Positions 57,972-64,000 of a stretch of DNA of 64,000 nucleotides are shown here, one piece after another. Each line of letters opens with the position of its first letter. Within the stretch, counting starts at the first letter, position 1. Source of the DNA: Haloarchaeobius sp. FL176 (lineage in GTDB: Archaea > Halobacteriota > Halobacteria > Halobacteriales > Natrialbaceae); contig NZ_JANJYH010000007.1 of the NCBI RefSeq assembly GCF_024609245.1, positions 62,001-126,000 on the forward strand, written 5' to 3'. The position numbers and the translations under genes were made by a program. Under the pieces are notes generated by a model that had not been told where the DNA came from, ran no database searches, and worked only from the letters and a program-made list of their open reading frames with translations.

Positions 57972-58361
57972 ATGTCGAGAAACCAGATCGACCTCGTCGA
58001 CGTAGTAGCGTTGATTCTCGTCCCGTTCATGGGCGCTATCGCCCTCGGGACCATCGGGATGCAAGTAAACGTGTTCGGGAACTTCGCGTTCTCGGACGTG
58101 CTCTGGTCGGCCTCCAGCGTGGAGCTGACCGCCGCCGCGCTCCTCTCTATCGCGGGCACCGTCTGGATTGTCGCCACCAACGAGATCGACGGCAGTAGCT
58201 ACGAGAACTACGAGCTCTTAATCCTCGCCGTCACTCTCGGTATCGTTCCGGCGTACGTGCTGATTCCGGCTGTCCGGGCTTTCGTCGGCATCGACGCCGT
58301 CTCGTTCATCCTCGCGATGGTCCAGTCCGGCGGCGCGATTCTCGTCAGCTACGTCGAGTAA
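57972..58361 (+). CDS. Four-helix membrane protein, VP3-like
   Basis: The 129-residue protein has four predicted helices (about residues 10-30, 48-68, 80-98, 108-127) with short loops and no catalytic motif. In pleolipoviruses the internal membrane protein VP3 has this size and topology and its gene lies just before the spike gene, as here. Sequence similarity to VP3 itself cannot be confirmed by eye. It is the first structural gene of the rightward operon. Confidence 0.6.
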   Translation: MSRNQIDLVDVVALILVPFMGAIALGTIGMQVNVFGNFAFSDVLWSASSVELTAAALLSIAGTVWIVATNEIDGSSYENYELLILAVTLGIVPAYVLIPAVRAFVGIDAVSFILAMVQSGGAILVSYVE

Positions 58362-58382
58362 CCCCGCTACCCCTACCCATTC

Positions 58383-58535
58383 ATGAGTACCAACCAACCC
58401 GCAGAACCCGGCAGAATCGTGCTCCAAGGCTTCGACCCGGATACTACCAAGCAGCTCGAACGCATCATCACCACGGCGGGCATCCGCCAGCGCGTCATCG
58501 ACCGCCAACCCAACCGGGGTGAGAGTCGTGAGTGA
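58383..58535 (+). CDS. 50-residue soluble viral ORF
   Basis: ATG 58383 opens a 50-codon frame (MSTNQPAEPGRIVLQGF, then an amphipathic helix with KQLERIITTAGIRQRVI). It begins 21 bases after the VP3-like gene and overlaps the next ORF by eight bases. Basic C-terminus. Function unknown. Confidence 0.5.
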   Translation: MSTNQPAEPGRIVLQGFDPDTTKQLERIITTAGIRQRVIDRQPNRGESRE

Positions 58536-58620
58536 TCCGACCGCCCGCCTGGTCGGCCTCGCGTTCTGTGCGGTCGTGCTCGTCGGCTCGCTCGTCTGGT
58601 TCGGGGTGAGCCTCGCATGA
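58528..58620 (+). CDS. 30-residue single-span viral membrane peptide
   Basis: GTG 58528 opens 30 codons with one hydrophobic helix (LVGLAFCAVVLVGSLVWFGV). Its TGA overlaps the ATG of the spike gene at 58617 (ATGA), and its start overlaps the preceding ORF. The tight overlaps on both sides support it as a real gene. Function unknown, perhaps an envelope component. Confidence 0.5.
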   Translation: MSDPTARLVGLAFCAVVLVGSLVWFGVSLA

Positions 58621-58967
58621 AGCTCCGGGTCATGGTCATGGCGCTCCTGCTCGTCTCGACCGCCCTTGTCGCACCAGCTGCGGCTACGATGCCCGACGAC
58701 GATGACGACGGCACCGGCTTCGCCGGAGACCCCTGTGGCCGCGACGTGATCGGTGTCGCCGTCGACATGCTCCAGGGCAACTTCGACAAGTCCACCGAGT
58801 GTCGTATCGAGCAGATTCGCCAAGGCAACAAAGAGCAGGAGATGCAGGACATCCACTCTCGTGCTGGAACGCTTGCTGTGTCGTCTGACAGCTTCCTCGA
58901 CGGCACCACAACAGCCTCGAAAATGCCCGTACTGTGGCGTGGACGAAGGCCGAGGTGGCGACACTGA
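58617..58967 (+). CDS. Spike (VP4-like) protein, N-terminal part before a frameshift
   Basis: The first 98 codons encode a signal peptide (MKLRVMVMALLLVSTALVA) and the start of the ectodomain with two Cys, up to SSDSFLDGTT. After about 58908 the frame turns into Arg/Trp-rich non-protein-like sequence and stops. The neighbouring frame continues the protein (NSLENARTVAWTKAEVA). Adding one A in the ACCACAACAGC stretch restores TNNSLENARTVAW without a break. The two ORFs are thus one gene split by one base. Confidence 0.75.
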   Translation: MKLRVMVMALLLVSTALVAPAAATMPDDDDDGTGFAGDPCGRDVIGVAVDMLQGNFDKSTECRIEQIRQGNKEQEMQDIHSRAGTLAVSSDSFLDGTTTASKMPVLWRGRRPRWRH

Positions 58968-60181
58968 ACGCGTTGGAGAACAACAGTTCGCAGGCAGAGA
59001 CGCGCGTAGCGGCTCGGAATGCTGTCCGGCGGTACTACAGCCGGATGCTCCAGAACGTGATTGCAGACCGGAACGCGAAGTGGGAAGAGTTCGAGTATCT
59101 CGACGAGGTACGACGCAACGAATCCCTCAACAGCAGTACGTTCTACATCGACTGGGCAGCCAATGACGACCGACTTGACCTGAGCATCACCAACCGCACA
59201 GTCGTCGACCGCTATAACTACACGCTCCCCAACGGCTCCGTCGTCCAGTTCGCCGCGATGGACGCGAAGGGTGACGGTTCCCACGTCGGCGGCGGTGGCA
59301 TCGGCCAGTACTACGGCCCGCTCGTCGAAGGTGCGACTCTCGTCGGGAACGACGACTACGGCAATGACGGCGTCGCCAACGTCGACGTGTTCTCCGAATA
59401 CGACGGCCAGCAGGTCCACGTCTACAACGGCTCGCGCTGGTGGGCCATCGTCACCGAGATCGAGAGCCAGAACCAGCAGATGCTGGACAACATGAACAGC
59501 ACCGTCAACGGGCTCTACGGCAGCTACGTCCGGGGCGAACTCGACATCGAGGAGTACCAGTCTGTCCAGGCGGCCGCGATGGACAGTAGCCAGAACCTCG
59601 ACGAGACGGGCTACTCGTTCTACTCCGTCGTCGCGCTCGCCCAGGCCGGAGCGACGACCCCCAACCTGAACACGACGGGCTCGATGACGATCTCGACCGA
59701 TGAGTTCACCGCGAACAACACCACCGAGGAGCTGACCGGGCTCGCCGTCGGTGACCCGCCGGACGGCTCCGGTAACTGGACCGTCGGCACGACCTACAAC
59801 CCCGCCAACGGGAACGGCACGCTGACGTTCCACGTCGAAGCCTCCAACCGGAGCGTAGTACTGACTGAACCATTCGAACTCACCGGCGCGACCGACAAGG
59901 ACGGCGATGCAATCGAAGTGGTCGAAGGCCAGGAGTACAACTACCGCACGAACGACTACGAGGAGCTCGGCGAGAAGCTCGACCGCATGATCGAGCTCCG
60001 TCAGGAAGAACAGGAGCGCATCGAAGAAGCCGCTAATGGTGGCAGTGGAGGAGGTATCGGCTGGCCCGATATCGGTGCGGGGGCAGGCTTTGCCCTCGGT
60101 GGCGGCGTCGTGATGCTCGCCATCGCCGCCGTGCTCGTCGGCATCGGTGTAAAGCTCTACATCGAGGTGGTCACCCCGTGA
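58934..60181 (+). CDS. Spike (VP4-like) protein, main part
   Basis: From the GTG at 58934 this frame encodes 415 residues; real homology extends upstream to about 58910 in the same frame. It has many N-glycosylation sequons (NNS, NGS, NNT, NRT), a long beta-rich ectodomain, then a C-terminal coiled coil (YEELGEKLDRMIELRQEEQER), a Gly-rich linker and one transmembrane anchor (FALGGGVVMLAIAAVLVGIG). This layout, signal peptide, ectodomain, coiled coil and C-terminal anchor, is that of pleolipovirus VP4 spikes. The stop overlaps the next start by four bases. Without the signal-bearing N-terminus this fragment should not be exported. Confidence 0.75.
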   Translation: MAWTKAEVATLNALENNSSQAETRVAARNAVRRYYSRMLQNVIADRNAKWEEFEYLDEVRRNESLNSSTFYIDWAANDDRLDLSITNRTVVDRYNYTLPNGSVVQFAAMDAKGDGSHVGGGGIGQYYGPLVEGATLVGNDDYGNDGVANVDVFSEYDGQQVHVYNGSRWWAIVTEIESQNQQMLDNMNSTVNGLYGSYVRGELDIEEYQSVQAAAMDSSQNLDETGYSFYSVVALAQAGATTPNLNTTGSMTISTDEFTANNTTEELTGLAVGDPPDGSGNWTVGTTYNPANGNGTLTFHVEASNRSVVLTEPFELTGATDKDGDAIEVVEGQEYNYRTNDYEELGEKLDRMIELRQEEQERIEEAANGGSGGGIGWPDIGAGAGFALGGGVVMLAIAAVLVGIGVKLYIEVVTP

Positions 60182-60765
60182 AACGGGCCGCGGTCATGGT
60201 CATCGCGCTCGTGCTCGTCTCGGCAGGTGCTGTCCCTGGGGTAACCTACGCACAACAAGACGGGGACAACTCGACCGAGATGAACACGACAGTACCGGAT
60301 GGCCAGAACGCCTCGGCGATTCGCGCCGATCTCGGTGCAGGCGTCACGCTCATCGATATGGAAAAGCGGCCCGGCCGCATCGTGCTCGTACTCCACTCGG
60401 AACTACCTGCGACGCTACTCGGGTGGCAGGACAGCATGGGTGCGATGAAGGCCGCCAACGAACGTGGGGGGGACGACCTCGCTGCCGTCGACATGAGCTC
60501 CTACGAGCGTCAGGTCTGGCTTGATCGTGGCCGTCAGCGTGTGGTGCTCGACGTCGAGACATGGCGCGGTGCGTCGACCGTCACCGTCTGGACGACTGAG
60601 AAGGAATTCGTCATCTCGACGGACCTGCCGTCCGCGAATCCGTTCGGTGCGACCTCGTCGACGGGCGGCTGGCTCGGTGGCTTCGGCGTCGCGGTTTGCA
60701 TGGTCTCGCTAGCTGCCTGGAAGCACAAGCGGAATCCTCCCCAGGGGGTGCGTGAACTTGAGTGA
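60178..60765 (+). CDS. Exported viral membrane protein after the spike
   Basis: GTG 60178 starts a 195-residue protein with a signal peptide (AAVMVIALVLVSAGAVPG), an external domain of about 130 residues and a C-terminal helix (GWLGGFGVAVCMVSLAAW) ending in a basic tail. It corresponds by position to ORF6 of pleolipoviruses. Overlaps its neighbours at both ends (4 and 14 bases). Function unknown. Confidence 0.7.
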   Translation: MKRAAVMVIALVLVSAGAVPGVTYAQQDGDNSTEMNTTVPDGQNASAIRADLGAGVTLIDMEKRPGRIVLVLHSELPATLLGWQDSMGAMKAANERGGDDLAAVDMSSYERQVWLDRGRQRVVLDVETWRGASTVTVWTTEKEFVISTDLPSANPFGATSSTGGWLGGFGVAVCMVSLAAWKHKRNPPQGVRELE

Positions 60766-61591
60766 CCGCTACCGCCCCACCTTCGCGAGCCGCTGGGACT
60801 ACGCCGTCTACCTCCTCGCGGAGTACAAGGTCCCAATCACCCTGACCGTGCTCGCAGTCGGCGTGTGGGCTGCCTGGGCCGTCGAGACCGTCCCCTCGCC
60901 ACCGCCGGAACTGGTGAACTTCGCCGCACCCGTCGCCATCCTCGCAATCCCCGCCTATGCGGTCGGTGACCGCCTCGCGAAGTGGCTCGACCCCCACGAA
61001 TGGGTCAAGGTCGGCGTCGCAGACCCCGGTACTGTCGACGGGGACAACTTCGAGACCGCCAAGTACGACGGTAAAGGCGTCGCACCCGACCTCTGGGAGC
61101 AGAAGACCGTCACCGGCTACAGTCCACTCCGGCCCGATGATGGAACGTTCGACGCGGTCGTGACTGCGTTCGAGTACTACGACGACATCGAGGAACTGGA
61201 GGTTCGCGGCTGCGAGCAAGCCGAACTCCCGCCGTCCGATGCGTGGGAGTCGGCGACTCGCGTCGATGAAATCTACGAGCACCACCACCGGGTGAAGCGA
61301 GCGTACAGTCAGCTCAAATCGACCGTCCACAGCTACGCCACGCAGGTTCACGACGCGACCCTTCTACTCGCTGCCAGCGAAGACGAGAAAGCGAACGTCG
61401 CGCCCGAGGTGGAGATCCAGGCGCTCATCGACGAGATGGAGAGCGAAGTCGAAGATCTGCCCGAAGCGCCCGCGCCCGACGACGACGGACAGTGGCTTCG
61501 GGAGGCGAAGGGCAACCTCGGCGACCTGGACTCGCTCGATGACCATGACCAGATGACCGACGCCGTCGCAGACGGTGGTGAGAATCCGTGA
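60752..61591 (+). CDS. Viral membrane protein with two helices and coiled-coil domain
   Basis: The 279-residue protein from GTG 60752 has two helices (about residues 25-45 and 52-70) near the N-terminus and a large cytoplasmic domain with a helical segment (HHHRVKRAYSQLKSTVHSYATQVHDATLLL) and an acidic tail. It overlaps the preceding gene by 14 bases and the NTPase by four. Position corresponds to pleolipovirus ORF7. It may be the membrane partner of the NTPase; that is inference. Confidence 0.7.
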   Translation: MNLSDRYRPTFASRWDYAVYLLAEYKVPITLTVLAVGVWAAWAVETVPSPPPELVNFAAPVAILAIPAYAVGDRLAKWLDPHEWVKVGVADPGTVDGDNFETAKYDGKGVAPDLWEQKTVTGYSPLRPDDGTFDAVVTAFEYYDDIEELEVRGCEQAELPPSDAWESATRVDEIYEHHHRVKRAYSQLKSTVHSYATQVHDATLLLAASEDEKANVAPEVEIQALIDEMESEVEDLPEAPAPDDDGQWLREAKGNLGDLDSLDDHDQMTDAVADGGENP

Positions 61592-62796
61592 GTCGCGACG
61601 AGGGCGGTTCCGGTGAGTGGGCGAGCAGTGAGGCGAAGGACTGGAAAGACGGCCGCCACAAGCGCGAGAACGCTCACGTCCTGCCCCACGCTGGCGAAGT
61701 CGGGAACACGAAGACACGACAGACGCTCACCGCGCTGCACGGTGTCTACAAGCGCGCTTACCACCGCGGCTGGATCGACGGCGACTGGCCCGATAGCGTG
61801 ACCGAGCTGTCGACCTACCGGCGGTGGCGGGGTACCCAGCAGACCGAGGCGTTCGCCCGCGCCGTCGACCAGGGCGACGCGGTCGATCTCCGCCAGCAGG
61901 TCGGCAGTCAGAACGACGAAATCGACGTGTCCGGCTGGCGCGACATCGAGCACATTCGCGAGATAGCCGTTCAGCGGCATCTCCGGCTCTACATCTATGG
62001 CGAACCCGGTACGGGAAAGACTCGTTCTGGCTCGCTCGTCGCCCGTCACTGGGTCGAGGAGCGCGTCGAAGAAGGCCACCAGGACGCGCTTGTACTCACG
62101 AATATCCGAACGCTATCCGACGAACACGAGCGCGTGCGCTGGGTGTCGAACTGGGCGCAGCTGAAAGAGGTGATGCACTCGGAGATGGACGACATTCTCG
62201 CCGAGAATACCCGTCCCGTGCTGTTTCTGTTCGACGAAGCGTCGAGTCAGGCGGCCGGTCGGGGCAAGCAGGGCCACGAAGCGAGTACGAAACTCGCGAC
62301 GCTGGTCTACAAAATCCGGAAGTTTGCGGGCGCTATCGTCATCATCGGCCACGACGGCAAGGACCTCCACCCCGCCGTTCGCGAGCTGTGTACGGTCTGT
62401 GAGAAGGAGTCGAAGAAGGTTGCACGGTTCTACGAGACGGTCAAGAACCGGGAAGGCGTCGACCCGATCACGCCGACGGTTACCGGCTGGCCCGACTCCA
62501 TGTGGCAGCCCAACGACAAGGACCCCGCGCCCTGGTCGTGGGACGATGGTCAGGAGGGCAAATCGGGCGAATCCGACTCGCACATCTCCCAAGAAGACGC
62601 GTATCGGGAGTTGGCGATCTGGACCGTCGTCGACGAGAAGACGAGGAATGGCGACGCCGCCCTATCGTTCGACAAAATCGCGCAGAAGCGCCTGAGTGGG
62701 ATGTATTCGGGCGAATGGTGCCGTCGCCGCTGGAAGGAGTACGACTCCGGCGAGCACGCCGAGACAGTTGCGAACGTACAGGAGGCAATCGCGTGA
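61588..62796 (+). CDS. P-loop NTPase, VP8-like
   Basis: This 402-residue protein has Walker A GEPGTGKT at residues 138-145 and Walker B in RPVLFLFDEAS (about 205-215), in an AAA-like arrangement. The N-terminal 100 residues are a separate helical domain and the C-terminal part (DEKTRNGDAALSFDKIAQKR) resembles a winged helix. Pleolipoviruses encode one such NTPase, VP8, in this position; its role in genome handling is not proven. Ends in a TGATG overlap with the 53-residue ORF. Confidence 0.8.
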   Translation: MSRDEGGSGEWASSEAKDWKDGRHKRENAHVLPHAGEVGNTKTRQTLTALHGVYKRAYHRGWIDGDWPDSVTELSTYRRWRGTQQTEAFARAVDQGDAVDLRQQVGSQNDEIDVSGWRDIEHIREIAVQRHLRLYIYGEPGTGKTRSGSLVARHWVEERVEEGHQDALVLTNIRTLSDEHERVRWVSNWAQLKEVMHSEMDDILAENTRPVLFLFDEASSQAAGRGKQGHEASTKLATLVYKIRKFAGAIVIIGHDGKDLHPAVRELCTVCEKESKKVARFYETVKNREGVDPITPTVTGWPDSMWQPNDKDPAPWSWDDGQEGKSGESDSHISQEDAYRELAIWTVVDEKTRNGDAALSFDKIAQKRLSGMYSGEWCRRRWKEYDSGEHAETVANVQEAIA

Positions 62797-62957
62797 TGGC
62801 GAGAACCCACGCGGCAACCAACAACTCGACTCCCCCCGACGTGGTCATACACGCGGGGCCGCTCTCGCTTCGCGTCGAGCGACCGCATGACCATGACCGC
62901 GCGCGGCCCCGGCGGCTCGCTATATATAAATCGCGCCCGCGAGGTGCGTTCGCGTGA
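62796..62957 (+). CDS. 53-residue basic ORF after the NTPase
   Basis: ATG 62796 overlaps the NTPase stop (TGATG). The product (MARTHAATNNSTPPDVVIHAG, then an Arg/His/Pro-rich part) has no recognisable fold. Its 3' end is overlaid by the TATA element of the next gene and overlaps that gene's start by four bases. Coding status uncertain. Confidence 0.4.
   Translation: MARTHAATNNSTPPDVVIHAGPLSLRVERPHDHDRARPRRLAIYKSRPRGAFA
62921..62930 (+). promoter_or_regulatory. Strong TATA element of the nuclease gene
   Basis: TATATATAAA sits 24-33 bases before the GTG at 62954, surrounded by GC-rich DNA. It lies inside the 53-residue ORF, so the nuclease can be transcribed separately from the structural operon as a leaderless message. 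Confidence 0.7.
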
Positions 62958-63331
62958 GTCGGTCCTCGAAGGCGAGCCGGTACGGGTCGCTCGCGGAGAA
63001 GCACCTCGCCGACGAGCGCGGGCTGGTGCTCGACGGCCAGCACACGAGCTGGTGCGATGCCCGGTTCCACAACGGCACGCCAGTCGAGATTAAGAGCGCG
63101 ATGGTGTCGACCGGCTACTTCCAGATCTACCGGAAGTACCACGAGAAGCTCCGTGACGCTGGCGGCTGGTACGGATTCGTCGTCTACCGTGAACACGGCG
63201 ACGGGATTCGAGTTCTCAAAACGCGAATGGCACGGCCTGAGCGATTGCCACTTCAATCGCTCTGGTCCCCGACTGGTGGACACCGAAACAGCGAGAAAGC
63301 TAAAATTAATATTGGAGAAGTTATTTATTAA
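62954..63331 (+). CDS. PD-(D/E)XK nuclease-like protein
   Basis: The 125-residue protein has the Holliday-resolvase-like motif set: Glu15 in YGSLAEKHLADE, Asp35 in WCDARFHNG and Glu45-x-Lys47 in PVEIKSAM, followed by GGWYGFVVYRE. Such small nucleases are frequent in haloarchaeal proviruses and plasmids. It begins with GTG close behind a TATA box. Possible jobs are processing replication intermediates or attacking competitor DNA; sequence does not decide. Last gene before the AT-rich right flank. Confidence 0.75.
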   Translation: MSRSSKASRYGSLAEKHLADERGLVLDGQHTSWCDARFHNGTPVEIKSAMVSTGYFQIYRKYHEKLRDAGGWYGFVVYREHGDGIRVLKTRMARPERLPLQSLWSPTGGHRNSEKAKINIGEVIY

Positions 63332-63461
63332 CTTGAAAAAATCAAGTCTCTAAGTATTCTTGGAAGCGCCCGTCTTTGCTACCTATAGTGGTGAGATCGG
63401 AGATCGGGGTCGGTGCTTAACCGTAGTTATTTTCTACACGTAGAGGTCATGATAGAGCATA
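63332..63461. other. AT-rich spacer, probable right border of the provirus
   Basis: G+C drops sharply here compared with the preceding 63 kb. It contains a short inverted repeat AACTTGA/TCAAGTC around A6 (about 63332-63350), which may end transcription of the nuclease gene, and A/T-rich promoter-like sequence before the next ORF. No attachment repeat matching the left end was recognised. Confidence 0.4.
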
Positions 63462-64000
63462 ATGGCAAACCCAGGAACAGTCCCAATAAGTATACTATCC
63501 ATTATTTTATTAGTCGTTCCGGGTCTCTTGGGTTTGGAGCTATACTACCGCTTCTCGAAGAAGACGGAATCACTATCCAGGATTCAATGGATTGTGTATA
63601 GTTCACTCCTGAGCATCAGCTCGCTTCTTTTAATATATATTACCACACCACACCATTTCGAATTCATCAATTCAAGTTCGGCCAATATAGTCGGAGCTTG
63701 GAATATTGCAACCGAAACTGAGATCTCGGAGCTATCAGTATCAGCGTTAGTCTCTTTTTACGTACTTCACATCTTTGCAGCTGGTACTGCCGGACTTTTG
63801 ATTGGAATCGTCGACAATAAAGTAATACATCGAGGAGAATCTCTCGATCGTCGAGAGCCATGGCACTACGCATTCGACCTTGTCCCAAATGACCAAGAAG
63901 CAGTCGAGGTTATTATGGAAGATCAAACCGTTATTGAAGGAAGATACAATGAGGCTGCATGGGATGAGTCCCGACGCGAGCTATTTCTTGATGATCCCTA
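63462..64000 (+). CDS. DUF6338-like membrane protein (3' end outside the window)
   Basis: ATG 63462 opens a frame that stays open to the right edge, at least 179 codons. Product: MANPGTVPISILSIILLVVP with a first helix, a second helix around SSLLSISSLLLIYI, a third in FYVLHIFAAGTAGLLIGIV, then a soluble part with LDRREPWHYAFD and VIEGRYNEAAWDESRRELFLDDP. This matches DUF6338 proteins, which have three N-terminal helices and a short beta domain. The G+C is far lower than the rest of the window, so it was probably acquired. Function unknown. Confidence 0.75.
   Translation, partial: MANPGTVPISILSIILLVVPGLLGLELYYRFSKKTESLSRIQWIVYSSLLSISSLLLIYITTPHHFEFINSSSANIVGAWNIATETEISELSVSALVSFYVLHIFAAGTAGLLIGIVDNKVIHRGESLDRREPWHYAFDLVPNDQEAVEVIMEDQTVIEGRYNEAAWDESRRELFLDDP

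Larger units (their letters stand above)
56119..63340 (+). mobile_element. Pleolipovirus-like provirus (boundaries approximate)
   Basis: Integrase at the left, a divergent wHTH repressor, then a rightward block in the order VP3-like membrane protein, two tiny ORFs, signal-peptide spike with C-terminal anchor, two small envelope-type proteins, P-loop NTPase and a nuclease. This follows the conserved VP3-VP4-ORF6-ORF7-VP8 core of pleolipoviruses, and the size of about 7.2 kb fits them. Left boundary lies between 56119 and 56213; right boundary is a guess at the onset of AT-rich DNA. No direct repeat of 12 or more bases was seen by eye, and no replication gene is recognised. Confidence 0.75.

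Noticed and set aside
58890-58930. Programmed -1 frameshift in the spike gene
   Set aside because: No slippery heptamer fits: re-pairing at TCG-AAA would mismatch. A simple one-base deletion explains the break better, so programmed shifting is not claimed.
56119-64000. Direct repeats flanking the provirus (attL/attR)
   Set aside because: No repeat of 12 or more bases shared by the left flank and the last 650 bases was found by eye; the right end may lie outside or the repeat may be short.

Overview
The window reads as chromosome of a halophilic archaeon (class Halobacteria). It has high G+C, strongly acidic proteins, Tat-type lipoproteins, archaeal-only families (aIF1A, RibL, NucS, CobT of the archaeal type, an Agl23-like membrane protein) and leaderless promoters with a TATA element about 25-35 bases before the start codon. 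I cannot name the genus from sequence alone.

Positions 1-21,660 carry central metabolism and respiration. There is a blue copper protein, then a split methylmalonyl-CoA mutase with its MeaB chaperone (meaB and mcmA2 leftward, mcmA1 rightward), a UDP-GlcNAc 2-epimerase-like enzyme, acetyl-CoA synthetase, and an A-type haem-copper oxidase subunit I with small membrane partners. Next come a thiolase with a DUF35 partner and two ABC-2 type exporters that flank a nucS mismatch endonuclease and a sensor kinase. From 21,673 to 24,144 lie two regulatory or phosphoesterase proteins. From 35,072 leftward to 24,207 is a tightly coupled complex I operon, nuoA-B-CD-H-I-J1-J2-K-L-M-N, without nuoE, F or G.

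Positions 35,273-54,965 hold purE/purK, an Agl23-like glycosyltransferase, ribH, an aminotransferase, a sensor kinase, ribL with a JAMM protease, a RecJ-like DHH nuclease, a secreted phospholipase D-like protein, a HEAT-repeat protein and a CDP-alcohol phosphatidyltransferase. They continue with an NDH-2-like oxidoreductase, a broken NhaC antiporter, cobalamin genes (cobT, cbiA; B12 is the cofactor of the mutase at the left end) and aIF1A.

From about 56,120 to about 63,340 is an integrated element whose order matches pleolipoviruses: tyrosine integrase, wHTH repressor, a four-helix membrane protein (VP3-like), two tiny proteins, a spike protein (VP4-like) split by a one-base frameshift, two envelope-type proteins, a P-loop NTPase (VP8-like), a 53-residue ORF and a PD-(D/E)XK nuclease. 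The integrase end abuts a truncated SdpI-family gene. The last 650 bases are AT-rich and carry a DUF6338-like gene that runs off the window.

Four loci (about 2,825, 6,256, 51,213 and 58,908) look intact except for one base. They may be real decay, or they may be assembly errors; raw reads would decide. I found no rRNA, tRNA, CRISPR array or insertion sequence.
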